Positions 17,897-26,439 of a stretch of 64,000 bases of DNA are shown here, in pieces. A program made the translations under genes and the position numbers. The notes beneath the pieces were generated by a model. It had not been told where the DNA came from and searched no databases. It worked only from the letters and a program-made list of their open reading frames with translations. The DNA comes from Bryobacterales bacterium (lineage in GTDB: Bacteria > Acidobacteriota > Terriglobia > Bryobacterales > Bryobacteraceae). Location: positions 1 to 64,000 of the forward strand of contig PKYZ01000932.1 of NCBI GenBank assembly GCA_003132865.1, given 5' to 3'. Positions within the stretch are counted from its first letter, which is position 1. Every line of letters begins with the position of its first letter.

Positions 17897-18274
17897 ATGG
17901 GATTGCGGCAGTGGCTCGAACACCAGCGCGATAGAGTGCTTGCGCTCAGTGCGGCCCGTCGAGGAAATAACCCCGTCGCGCGCATGATCCGTAGTGGCGA
18001 TTCCGCCGGGATCGCCGAAGTCTTTCTCCAGCAGGCCGAGACCGAAGGGCTACTGCGGGATTTTCGCGAGCGCGAGCGTCACTTGCTCATCGAACACCAG
18101 GGCGCACTAGCCCGCGCATTAGGTAGGGACTTACTCGACAACCCACATTCGCATCAATCGAACGATTGGCGGGCTTGGCAAGATGGCTGGCAGCAAGAGA
18201 ATGAGAATCGCTCGCATACACGCCCGCTCATGCCCGCCAAATCCCGGCAAGGTTCTAACTCTATGGAGCGATGA
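17897..18274 (+). CDS. small soluble protein between trbD and trbE
   Basis: A 125-residue charged, mostly helical protein with no signal peptide or membrane span. A GGAGG lies 9 bases before the ATG, and the stop overlaps the trbE start (ATGA), so it is a true operon member. Acidic and basic residues alternate through FRERERHLLIEHQGALARAL, suggesting an amphipathic coiled segment. I do not recognise it; no IncP trb gene occupies this position. Confidence 0.75.
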   Translation: MGLRQWLEHQRDRVLALSAARRGNNPVARMIRSGDSAGIAEVFLQQAETEGLLRDFRERERHLLIEHQGALARALGRDLLDNPHSHQSNDWRAWQDGWQQENENRSHTRPLMPAKSRQGSNSMER

Positions 18275-20739
18275 GCATGTTTCGTAACGAATCCCGGAGA
18301 CTACCGCACGGCCTGGCCGACCTGCTGCTGCCGTTTGCCTTGATCGACGACGGCATCCTGCTCCAGCAGGACGGCTCCCTCCTTACGGGCTGGTCCTATC
18401 GCGGCCCGGATATGCTCTCAGCCAGCACGGCCGAGATGGAGGCGCTCAGCGCGCGCCTCAACGCCGCGTTGCGGCTCGGTACCGGATGGATGGTGCAATG
18501 CGATGCCATCCGCTCACGCGCCCCCGGCTATCCCGAGCGTGGCAGCTTCCCCGATCCCGTCACCCGCGTGATCGACGACGAGCGCCGCCAGCAATTCATG
18601 CAGGAAGGCGCGCATTTCGAATCCGAGTACTTTCTCACCCTAACGTATCTTCCTCCGCTGGCCGCCGAAGAGCGAGTCAAAGGCTGGCTGTACGACGGCC
18701 GGAACAACTCCACGGGACGAGCCGCCCAGGCAGCCCTCGAGCATTTCCGCGCCAAGGTCGAAGGCTTTGAGAATGTGTTCAGCGCGCTGTTCCACACGGA
18801 GCGGCTCGCCAACATCGCAGACGATACTGGTTTCACGTACGACGCGCTGTTGAGATACTTGCATCGCGCGATTACTGGCATTGATCACCCCTTCGCACGA
18901 CCCGCGATCCCCGTCGATCTGAACGATGTCCTTGCCTCGCAGGATTTCTCGGGCGGCGTGGAGCCGCGCATCGGCCGCAAGCATATTGGCGTCCTGGCCA
19001 TCGACGGCTTCCCTCAGTTAAGTTCGCCCGGCATCCTGCGCGATCTGGACGCTTTGCCAATCGAATACCGCTGGCATACCAGAGCTATCCTGCTCGACTC
19101 TCACGAAGCGCAAGGGTTGCTCGACACGCACCGCAAGAAGTGGCGTTCCAAGATGCGCGGTTGGAAGGATCAGCTCCTCAAAACCGCAGAGGGTGCCATC
19201 AACCTGCATGCCCGCGACATGGCCGCCGACGCCGAACAGGCGATGTCGCTGGCGGCTTCGGGAGACGTGCAATTCTGCCAGTACACAAGCACCATCCTCT
19301 GTCTCGAAGAGGATGCTGGGACCTTGCACGACAGCGTACGCACCGTAAGCAAGACCATCCAGAATCTGGGCTTCGGCTGTCGCCTCGAAACCATCAATGC
19401 AGTCGAGGCCTGGCGTGGCTCGATACCGGGAGACGGATATTCCAACGTCCGCCGGCCACTGCTTCACACTCTGAACTTGGCGGACATGTTGCCGGTCACC
19501 TCGGTGTGGGCAGGCCTGCGCGAGAACCCTTCCGCCCTCATGCCCAAGCACAGCCCGCCCGTGCTCTATGCCGCCACGACCGGCGCTACGCCGTTTCGCT
19601 TCAACCTGCATGTCTCCGACACCGGCCACACGTTGATTGTGGGTCCCACGGGAGCTGGCAAATCTACCGCGCTGGGTTTGATTGCGGCCCAATGGTTCCG
19701 CTATCCAAAGGCCAAAGTCTTCGCCTTCGACCGCGGTTATTCGTCCTGGCTGCTCACGGTGGCGGCGTCCGGCGCCTTCTATGACCTGGCAGGACCGCGC
19801 ACCTCCCTCGCATTCTGCCCGTTGGCTGCGCTCGATGAGGATAGTGACCTGACTTGGGCCGTGGGATGGGTCGAAGCCCTTTGCGAACTTAACGGGTTGA
19901 AGTTCACTCCGCGCCACCGCAACGCCGTTGCTGAAGCTGTTGCGCGGCTTCAGCTCTCGCCTACCCGCACGCTCACCGAGCTGTCCGCCAACGTGCAGGA
20001 TACCGATATCCGCGATGCCCTGGAGCACTTCACCGTAAACGGACCGCTCGGTTCCTTGCTCGATGCCGAACGCGACTTACTCAGCGACGGTCGATTCCTG
20101 ACCTTCGAAATGGAAAACCTCCTCCAGCTCGATGACAAAGCGGTCATCCCAGTGCTGCTCTATTTATTCCGCCGCATCGAGCAATCACTCGATGGCTCCC
20201 CCACGCTGGTCCTGCTTGACGAAGCGTGGTCTTACCTACAGGAGCCCACATTCCGCCACCGGCTGAAAGACTGGCTCAAAACCATGCGCCGCAGAAATGC
20301 TGTGGTCGTCATGGCTACCCAACAGGTCAGCGACATCGCTAACTCCGAAATCGCAGATGTGGTCCTGGAGAATTGCCCGACCAAGATTCTGCTGCCGAAC
20401 GCGGAGGCGCGCAACCCCGGCTCGCGCGAGTTCTATGGCCGCCTGGGACTCAACGAGCGGGAACTCGAACTGCTGCAGGTGAGCGTTCCCAAGCAACACT
20501 ATTATGTGGTCAGCAAGTTGGGCCGCCGCCTGGTCGATTTGCGGCTGGGCAAGGTGGCGCTGGCCTGGCTCGGCGTCAGCGGCCAGGAGGACCGCCAAGT
20601 CGTTCAAAGCGTCATCGACGAACACCCCTCGACTTGGCGCACCGAATGGCTTCGTTTGAAAGTCCCCGCCTGGTCCGATTACTTTCGCACTCTGGAAACC
20701 ACTGAGAAGGAGGAAGAATCGTTATGCGTAAGTCTTTAG
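18271..20739 (+). CDS. trbE: conjugal transfer ATPase TrbE (VirB4 family)
   Basis: An 822-residue cytoplasmic ATPase of the type IV secretion channel. The N-terminal half (CagE/TrbE/VirB domain) is followed by the RecA-like ATPase: Walker A IVGPTGAGKSTALG near residue 455, Walker B LVLLDEAWSYL near 647, then RRRNAVVVMATQQVSD around 670-685 and the late ILLPNAEA region. Length fits the family (about 800-850). The ATG overlaps the preceding stop, and the 3' end overlaps trbJ by 16 bases, indicating coupled translation. Confidence 0.96.
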   Translation: MSMFRNESRRLPHGLADLLLPFALIDDGILLQQDGSLLTGWSYRGPDMLSASTAEMEALSARLNAALRLGTGWMVQCDAIRSRAPGYPERGSFPDPVTRVIDDERRQQFMQEGAHFESEYFLTLTYLPPLAAEERVKGWLYDGRNNSTGRAAQAALEHFRAKVEGFENVFSALFHTERLANIADDTGFTYDALLRYLHRAITGIDHPFARPAIPVDLNDVLASQDFSGGVEPRIGRKHIGVLAIDGFPQLSSPGILRDLDALPIEYRWHTRAILLDSHEAQGLLDTHRKKWRSKMRGWKDQLLKTAEGAINLHARDMAADAEQAMSLAASGDVQFCQYTSTILCLEEDAGTLHDSVRTVSKTIQNLGFGCRLETINAVEAWRGSIPGDGYSNVRRPLLHTLNLADMLPVTSVWAGLRENPSALMPKHSPPVLYAATTGATPFRFNLHVSDTGHTLIVGPTGAGKSTALGLIAAQWFRYPKAKVFAFDRGYSSWLLTVAASGAFYDLAGPRTSLAFCPLAALDEDSDLTWAVGWVEALCELNGLKFTPRHRNAVAEAVARLQLSPTRTLTELSANVQDTDIRDALEHFTVNGPLGSLLDAERDLLSDGRFLTFEMENLLQLDDKAVIPVLLYLFRRIEQSLDGSPTLVLLDEAWSYLQEPTFRHRLKDWLKTMRRRNAVVVMATQQVSDIANSEIADVVLENCPTKILLPNAEARNPGSREFYGRLGLNERELELLQVSVPKQHYYVVSKLGRRLVDLRLGKVALAWLGVSGQEDRQVVQSVIDEHPSTWRTEWLRLKVPAWSDYFRTLETTEKEEESLCVSL

Positions 20740-21440
20740 TCCTGCTGTTGCTCTTGCTTTTGTTTTGTTCGCCGCCCGGCCCCGCCCTGGCCGGCCCCTA
20801 CGCCACCGAGGTCACGCAAATCCTAAATCACGTGCAGCTCGTGCTGGCCTATGCCGTTCAGGCTAACCAACTCGCAACGCAAATCAAAATGCTGGCTGAC
20901 GCGATTAAGAATACCGCGAATAACCCGCATCAGCTCTTCTGGAACATCCAAGCGGACCTGAACGCGCTGGCTGGGGTCGTGCAGGGCGGGCGCTCCTTGG
21001 CATACTCGCTCGGCAATTACGACGCACTGTGGCATCAGACCTATCCCGGCTACGGCGGCTATGCGCCAACTGGTTATTACAACCGATACCAGGCCTGGTC
21101 GCAAACGACACTCGACACCGTCGTCGGCGCGATGCGCGCGGCCGGGATGCAAGGCCAGCAACTCAACAGTGAGGTCACCCTGATCCAGAACCTGGAAGCC
21201 CAATCGCAAAGCGCCGATGGCCGCCTGCTAGCGCTTAACGTCGCGACCCAAATGGCCGATCAGCAGGACCAACAGATGCAAAAGCTGCGCGAGCTCATGC
21301 TGGCCGACATGCAGAGCAAGGCAGCCTACTACGGCACCGTGATCCAGCAGCAGGCTGATCAGACCGCGGCTTCCCAGTATTTCTTTCAATACGCGCCGGC
21401 AGCCCCCGATGGGGCTGGATTCCTGCCGGGATGGCACTAA
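20724..21440 (+). CDS. trbJ: conjugal transfer protein TrbJ (VirB5-like)
   Basis: A 238-residue secreted protein. The N-terminal signal peptide (residues 1-23, leucine-rich, ending ALAGPYATE) precedes a long helical body with Gln-rich coiled segments (about 140-215), as in TrbJ/VirB5 minor pilus components. In IncP plasmids TrbJ acts in mating-pair formation and entry exclusion. The last residues GFLPGWH match the end of the next gene product (GFLPGWK), a shared tail noted among the findings. The start lies inside trbE and an AAGGAGGAAG sits just upstream. Confidence 0.9.
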   Translation: MRKSLVLLLLLLLFCSPPGPALAGPYATEVTQILNHVQLVLAYAVQANQLATQIKMLADAIKNTANNPHQLFWNIQADLNALAGVVQGGRSLAYSLGNYDALWHQTYPGYGGYAPTGYYNRYQAWSQTTLDTVVGAMRAAGMQGQQLNSEVTLIQNLEAQSQSADGRLLALNVATQMADQQDQQMQKLRELMLADMQSKAAYYGTVIQQQADQTAASQYFFQYAPAAPDGAGFLPGWH

Positions 21441-21451
21441 GGGAGAACCAC

Positions 21452-21796
21452 ATGAAAACACGCGTAATCCTAAACTCTCTGTTGCTGTTGACGCTGTGCT
21501 CCTGTACGCGCGAGCGGCCCAGCCGCATCGTGAAACTGGCGGAACAGGCCGGCGCCGGGCAACTTTCTGAAGCAAGCACGGTTGATATGCGCGTGTGGTT
21601 GAACGGCCATCCGCAAATCGCCATCCGCGTGGATGCCCTTTGCGCTCCGGTGCGGACCAATGCACCAGCGGCTTGGCCTCAAACTACCGAAGGGCGGTTG
21701 TGCGCAGCCGCGAGAGTCTCGGTTAGCCAGATCGACGCACAGCGTCATCCGCGGCCCAACCCGGATACCACGGGCTTTCTACCTGGATGGAAGTGA
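21452..21796 (+). CDS. trbK: TrbK-like entry-exclusion lipoprotein
   Basis: A 114-residue predicted lipoprotein: signal MKTRVILNSLLLLTLCSC carries lipobox-type LTLC/LCSC around residues 15-18. The body has the short EASTVDMRVWL block and ends GFLPGWK. Small lipoproteins at the trbJ-trbF position are usually TrbK, which blocks redundant mating. Sequence similarity to RP4 TrbK is not obvious, so the symbol rests on position and lipobox. The ATG at 21452 follows GGGAG at 21440-21444; an in-frame start at 21431 would put seven polar residues before the signal. Confidence 0.65.
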   Translation: MKTRVILNSLLLLTLCSCTRERPSRIVKLAEQAGAGQLSEASTVDMRVWLNGHPQIAIRVDALCAPVRTNAPAAWPQTTEGRLCAAARVSVSQIDAQRHPRPNPDTTGFLPGWK

Positions 21797-21798
21797 CT

Positions 21799-22464
21799 AT
21801 GGACCGCAAACCAATTCCCTTAGAGCACCCATACGCTGCGGCGCGTCACGAATGGGACGAGCGCTATGGAGGGCTGCTCACGCGCGCCCGAAATTGGCGC
21901 ATCGCGGCGCTGCTGGCAGGCATCACCGCCTTTCTGGCAGTGGCGGGACTGCTGTGGTCCGCGGCGCATTCGCACGTAGTTCCCTTCGTGGTGCTGGTCG
22001 ACCGGTTGGCCCGGCCGGTTGCCGCAGGTGTAGCCGACGAAACCACTGCCAACGACGACCGTCTCAAACGGGCCGCGTTATTCGGGTGGATCGAAAACCT
22101 GCGCACCGTCACTCCCGATGCGGTCGCCCAGCGCAAGGCCATCGACCGGGTCTATGCGCAGATTGCCAGCGCGACCCCGGCCCAGACTTTTGTTACGGAG
22201 TTCTATCGCGCTGCCTCGCCCTTCCAGCGCGCCCTGACCGAATCTGTGGCGGTGGAAATCAAATCAGTGCTGGCGACCAGTGATCGCACCTACGAGATCG
22301 AGTGGGATGAGACCACACGTGATCTCTACGGCGCAATCAAATCCGCGGAACACTGGAAAGGCTCGTTCACCATCGCCCTCAATCCGCCCAAGGACGAACG
22401 CAACATTCGCATCAACCCGTTGGGCCTGTATATCGTCAACGCCAGTTGGACCAAGGTCTTATAA
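21799..22464 (+). CDS. trbF: conjugal transfer protein TrbF (VirB8 family)
   Basis: A 221-residue inner-membrane protein. A short cytoplasmic N-terminus with NPY-like EHPYAAARHEWDERYG (about residues 8-23) precedes one membrane helix (about 36-58) and a periplasmic VirB8-fold domain containing the late WDETTRDLYG and LNPPKDERNIRINPLGLYI blocks. TrbF bridges inner-membrane ATPases and the periplasmic core. The ATG is 2 bases after the preceding stop and has GGAAG upstream. Length matches the family. Confidence 0.93.
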   Translation: MDRKPIPLEHPYAAARHEWDERYGGLLTRARNWRIAALLAGITAFLAVAGLLWSAAHSHVVPFVVLVDRLARPVAAGVADETTANDDRLKRAALFGWIENLRTVTPDAVAQRKAIDRVYAQIASATPAQTFVTEFYRAASPFQRALTESVAVEIKSVLATSDRTYEIEWDETTRDLYGAIKSAEHWKGSFTIALNPPKDERNIRINPLGLYIVNASWTKVL

Positions 22465-22475
22465 GGAGAAGAATC

Positions 22476-23459
22476 ATGAAGCTCTTTTTTCTGTTTTCTG
22501 TTGGCTCGGTCTTGCTTGCCCAGACCGTCCCTGTAACCCGCAGACCAGCGCCTCAAACTCCACCGAACCTGCAGGACGTCGCCGCCGGTGTCCAGGCTCT
22601 CGAACAAGCCGAGCCAGTGGTACCGGGCTTCGGCAAGTCTGCGGCGCCCATACCCAAGGACTTCAAACCACGCACCGATGTACCACTGTCTCCGACCGCT
22701 GCGGCGGCCGTGGCCGCCAGCCAGCAGTGGGGCACGCAAACTAACACGCCCGCTGCCGGTGCGGATGGCCGCGTCCTTTATTCATACGGCGCAGGCATGC
22801 CCACAGTGGTTTGCGCGCCCCTGCGCGTTTGCATCGTCGAGATGGAGCGCGGCGAAAAGATCGTGGGCGAGCCACACATTGGCGACGCAGTGAGATGGAA
22901 TGTAGCCCCAGCGATTTACGGAGAAGGTCCGCAGGCCACCGCGTTGATCGTTCTGAAGCCGCAAGCTCCAGGCCTCGACACCAATATGCTCATCACCACC
23001 GACCGCCGCGCCTACTATCTGCGGCTAATCTCCAAACCCGCCGACTACATCGCGCGGATCGCTTTCGCCTATCCCGACGACGATCAACATCGCTGGCAGC
23101 GCCATCTGGTGGAGCAGCGGGCTGCGGAGGAGGAGGCGCGCGTGAAAGTATTGCCCGCCATGATCGCGGTTGAAAAGATGCATTTCGATTACCGGATCGC
23201 TGGCGGCGACGAGCACCTGCGACCGCTGCGGGTCTTTGACGACGGCGCCAAGACTTACATTCAAATGCCCCCCGCCATCGAGCACATGGAAGCCCCCGTG
23301 TTGCTGGTCATCGGCACAGACGGCCAGGGCACCATGACCAATTACCGTGTCCAACAGCAGACCTACATCGTCGACCGGCTCTTCGACCGCGCGCGCCTGG
23401 TGCTCGGCGCCGGCAAGAAGGCGCAGAAGGTGGAGATCAGCCGGGCAGGAAAAGCGTAA
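22476..23459 (+). CDS. trbG: conjugal transfer protein TrbG (VirB9 family)
   Basis: A 327-residue secreted protein of the outer-membrane core complex. A 17-residue signal peptide (MKLFFLFSVGSVLLAQ) is followed by a proline-rich linker, the VirB9/TrbG N-terminal part (APLRVCIVEMERGEKI around residues 109-124, NMLITTDRRAYYLRL around 170-184) and the C-terminal beta domain (FDYRIAGGDEHLRPLRVFDDGAKTYI is the usual join). AAGGAG precedes the chosen ATG by 8 bases; an upstream in-frame start would remove the signal peptide from the N-terminus. Confidence 0.94.
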   Translation: MKLFFLFSVGSVLLAQTVPVTRRPAPQTPPNLQDVAAGVQALEQAEPVVPGFGKSAAPIPKDFKPRTDVPLSPTAAAAVAASQQWGTQTNTPAAGADGRVLYSYGAGMPTVVCAPLRVCIVEMERGEKIVGEPHIGDAVRWNVAPAIYGEGPQATALIVLKPQAPGLDTNMLITTDRRAYYLRLISKPADYIARIAFAYPDDDQHRWQRHLVEQRAAEEEARVKVLPAMIAVEKMHFDYRIAGGDEHLRPLRVFDDGAKTYIQMPPAIEHMEAPVLLVIGTDGQGTMTNYRVQQQTYIVDRLFDRARLVLGAGKKAQKVEISRAGKA

Positions 23460-23464
23460 GCAAG

Positions 23465-24979
23465 ATGGAACCAACCAACGAGCCAAGCGCCAGCAAACCG
23501 ACAGTTCCGCCGATCGCCGCGCCCACCGGCATCGACTTGCATCCTGCGCCTCGTCCCACCGTGCGCATCAGTAAACGCGCCGGGATCGCCATTATCAGTG
23601 TGCTCGCGTTACTCATGCTTGGTTTGGCGTGGGGCGGTTACCGGCGTAGCCTTCAGAACCAGGCCACCGCCCGCCAGGCTGGCCTGCCCCGAAGCGTCAC
23701 GCCGGCCCACGCCGACGACCAACTGCTGCATGGAATCCCACCGGCGGACGCTTCGCTGGTACACCCGCAGAATGGCCTCGTACCCAAAGGCCCGAACCTT
23801 CTCCAAGCTCCCAACTCAACCGGCTTTCCGAATGTTGGCCGTGGTGCCGCCCTCAACTCTGCCGCCCCGTGCGGCCTGGATGCGACCGGGATGCCCATGC
23901 GCTTCAACCCGCAGACTGGACAGCCCTGCGATCTCCCTGTGGAGCGCGTGGTCGTGCGCCAATCGCCGCCAAGAATGTCTCGCGGTGGCCCGCCTCAGTC
24001 AGTTGCGCCACCCGAAGATAACGCCCGCGACGCCGCCTGGCAGCTTGAGCACGAAGCCATGCTGGCGCCCACTGCGACGGGTAGCAGCACGGCCCTCGGT
24101 GCCAGTTTGAAACCCGCGCTCGCCCAACTCGCTTCCTCAGGGGATCAGACGCCCAATCTGGCCGCCGTCGGAAAAGCCCTCGGTTTAGGTTCCAACGCCA
24201 GCACCGCGTCGGCCGCTGCCGTCACTGAGACCGATTATGAGGCCCAGAACGCACAAACGCGTAAGGATGCATTCCTAAAAGCCGCCCAAAACAAGGGCGC
24301 TGCCGAAGACTACCTCCGCTACACAAGGGATGCGCCGCTGTCCCGCTACGAGATCAAAGCCGGCTGGGAGATCCCCGCCGTTTTGGAGCAGAGCCTCAAC
24401 TCCGATCTGCCGGGCGAGTTGAAAGCATTAGTCACCTCCAACGTTTACGACACTGCCACTGGCCAATACCTACTCATCCCACAAGGCTCCCGGCTAGTCG
24501 GCAAATACGACTCCCGCGTCTCGTATGGCCAGGACGGTGTACAGGTGGTCTGGAGCCGGATCATCTTTCCGGACGCCTCCTCCATAGACCTCGACGGCAT
24601 GATGGGACTCGATTCTCACGGTAACGCGGGTCTGCGCGATAAAGTCGACCGCCATTATAAACGCCTCATCGGCATGGAGGTTCTCACCTCTATGTTCATG
24701 GCCGCTTTCGCCATCTCCCAAAACCGCAGCCAGACCATCCTTGCCTATCCCAGTCCCAGTCAGGCTGCCGAAACCGCGGTAGGGCAGGAGCTGACTATGA
24801 GTGGCGCGCAAATGGCCCGCCGCAACATGAACGTGCAGCCGACCATCAAGGTGCCGGCGGGATACCGCTTCAACGTGCGCGTCAACCGCGACATCCTGTT
24901 TGAAGCGCCCTATGAACCAGCCCGGCCGCAAACGTTCGAGCCTCAGGCCCAGCGCTCCGCTTTCAGCGCCAGCAGGTAA
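23465..24979 (+). CDS. trbI: conjugal transfer protein TrbI (VirB10 family)
   Basis: A 504-residue protein spanning the envelope. A cytoplasmic N-terminus with a single membrane helix (about residues 40-58) leads into a long proline/alanine-rich periplasmic stretch (about 60-290) and the conserved TrbI/VirB10 C-terminal beta-barrel domain (YEIKAGWEIPAVLEQSLNSD at about 298, then LLIPQGSRLVGKYDSRVSYGQ at about 338, and PTIKVPAGYRFNVRVNRD near the end). It begins 5 bases after trbG. All family landmarks are present and in order. Confidence 0.95.
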   Translation: MEPTNEPSASKPTVPPIAAPTGIDLHPAPRPTVRISKRAGIAIISVLALLMLGLAWGGYRRSLQNQATARQAGLPRSVTPAHADDQLLHGIPPADASLVHPQNGLVPKGPNLLQAPNSTGFPNVGRGAALNSAAPCGLDATGMPMRFNPQTGQPCDLPVERVVVRQSPPRMSRGGPPQSVAPPEDNARDAAWQLEHEAMLAPTATGSSTALGASLKPALAQLASSGDQTPNLAAVGKALGLGSNASTASAAAVTETDYEAQNAQTRKDAFLKAAQNKGAAEDYLRYTRDAPLSRYEIKAGWEIPAVLEQSLNSDLPGELKALVTSNVYDTATGQYLLIPQGSRLVGKYDSRVSYGQDGVQVVWSRIIFPDASSIDLDGMMGLDSHGNAGLRDKVDRHYKRLIGMEVLTSMFMAAFAISQNRSQTILAYPSPSQAAETAVGQELTMSGAQMARRNMNVQPTIKVPAGYRFNVRVNRDILFEAPYEPARPQTFEPQAQRSAFSASR

Positions 24980-24984
24980 TCGCT

Positions 24985-26061
24985 ATGCAAGTCAGCCCTC
25001 CCACCCAGTTTCTCCAGACCTTCCAGCAGATGCGTGGCCAGTGGTTCGCCGCCGTGCAAGGACCGGCCCAGACCTTGTTCGGCCTGCTGGCCCTCATCGA
25101 ATTCGCCTGGAGCGCAGCAGTGCTGGCCCTAGAACGTACCGATCTGCAATCCTGGACTGCCGGCCTCATCCGCAAACTGATGTGGATCGGTGCATTCTAT
25201 GCGCTGCTAGTCTTCGGTCCCACCTGGATCCCCGCCATCATTGACAGCTTCACGCAACTGGGCCAGCAAGCCAGTGGCGTCGGCCCACTGCAACCGGGCG
25301 CGGTTTTCCAGCGCGGCTTGGATATTGGCGGCGCGTTATTCGGTGGCGCCTCCGACGCCGGCTTCTTGTCTAATTTCGGCACTGCGATGGCGATGGTCTT
25401 CGCCGCCATTCTAAGCTTTGTGGCCTTCTGCTTCATCAGCATCCAACTGGTTGCGGCCTTGGTGGAATCCTATATCGTCGTGGCCGCAGCCTTTTTCTTC
25501 CTGGGGTTCGGCGGCTCTCGCTGGAGCGCGCCATACGTAGAGAAATACATTGCGCTGGCCGTGGGCGTGGGCGTGAAGATCATGGTCCTGTTCCTTCTGA
25601 TCGGCGTGGGCATGGCGCTCTCCGCGGGCTGGGTAGCGGTCGCCCAAACCGTCGCCACATCCCCCAATCCGGCCATGGGCGCGCTCGACATCGTCGGCGA
25701 ATCCCTGATCTTTCTCGCGCTCTGTTGGTTTGTCCCAAAGATCGTAGCCGGCGTGCTGGGCGGATCGCCAGCATTCACCGGTGGCGAAATCATCGCCGTC
25801 GCCACGCCGATCGCCTACGGTGCGGTCATGGCAGCGCAAACCGCGGTCAGTCTGGCTTCCAGCGGCATCGGCGCGCTGGCTGGCGCCGGCCCGGGCGCGG
25901 GAGGTGCCGCAACGGCCAGCGCCGCGCCGCCCGGTCCAGTCGGACCGCCCGGCATGGGTGGTGCGAGCGCCTCAGGCGGCCAACCTGCGCCCCCAGCACT
26001 GCCCACCATGAACGCCGGTACAGGCCAGCCGGCGCCGCCGTCGAACAACAGCGCAGGCTGA
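24985..26061 (+). CDS. trbL: conjugal transfer membrane protein TrbL (VirB6 family)
   Basis: A 358-residue polytopic inner-membrane protein with about six hydrophobic segments (roughly residues 25-50, 60-85, 125-155, 157-180, 190-215 and 240-265), matching TrbL/VirB6, which forms the inner-membrane part of the DNA passage. The last 70 residues are Gly/Pro/Ala-rich and probably disordered. Position after trbI follows the IncP order. The start is 5 bases after the trbI stop. Confidence 0.92.
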   Translation: MQVSPPTQFLQTFQQMRGQWFAAVQGPAQTLFGLLALIEFAWSAAVLALERTDLQSWTAGLIRKLMWIGAFYALLVFGPTWIPAIIDSFTQLGQQASGVGPLQPGAVFQRGLDIGGALFGGASDAGFLSNFGTAMAMVFAAILSFVAFCFISIQLVAALVESYIVVAAAFFFLGFGGSRWSAPYVEKYIALAVGVGVKIMVLFLLIGVGMALSAGWVAVAQTVATSPNPAMGALDIVGESLIFLALCWFVPKIVAGVLGGSPAFTGGEIIAVATPIAYGAVMAAQTAVSLASSGIGALAGAGPGAGGAATASAAPPGPVGPPGMGGASASGGQPAPPALPTMNAGTGQPAPPSNNSAG

Positions 26062-26073
26062 TGGAGGTGTCTT

Positions 26074-26439
26074 ATGCAAGCACAACCAATTCCGAAAACC
26101 CCAGCCAAGGGCGCCATGCTCCAAGGCTGGCAACAGTCCCTCAGTGAGGCACACCAAATAGCCAAGATGGTGCTCGGACGTGCGGCCTCCACCGTCGTGG
26201 CGGAGCACAATAGCGGTATATACCGCGGCGTGATTATCGGCCACACCCGCGATTACATCATCCAGCAAATTGGCAAGCAGGCTGCCGCCGTTATCCACTC
26301 CAAAGATCTGTTTCACGCACCCGATCGCGAGTTTCCATGGCCGGAGGTCGGCCGAGCGTTTTCCATTCATTACTCGCGGTCGCACGCCGTCGCACGGGAA
26401 ATTCGCGAGAAGCTGCGCGAACACGGGCTAATCCGATGA
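26074..26439 (+). CDS. KfrB-domain protein
   Basis: A 121-residue soluble protein. The C-terminal two-thirds fits the KfrB domain found in plasmid proteins: GIYRGVIIGHTRDYIIQQIG at about residues 48-67, AAVIHSKDLF at about 70-79 and GRAFSIHYSRSHAVARE at about 94-110. KfrB domains occur at the ends of plasmid relaxases, KfrA-linked and toprim proteins, with unclear function. Its stop overlaps the traG start (ATGA), so it belongs to the operon. A GGAGG stands just before the ATG. Confidence 0.75.
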   Translation: MQAQPIPKTPAKGAMLQGWQQSLSEAHQIAKMVLGRAASTVVAEHNSGIYRGVIIGHTRDYIIQQIGKQAAAVIHSKDLFHAPDREFPWPEVGRAFSIHYSRSHAVAREIREKLREHGLIR

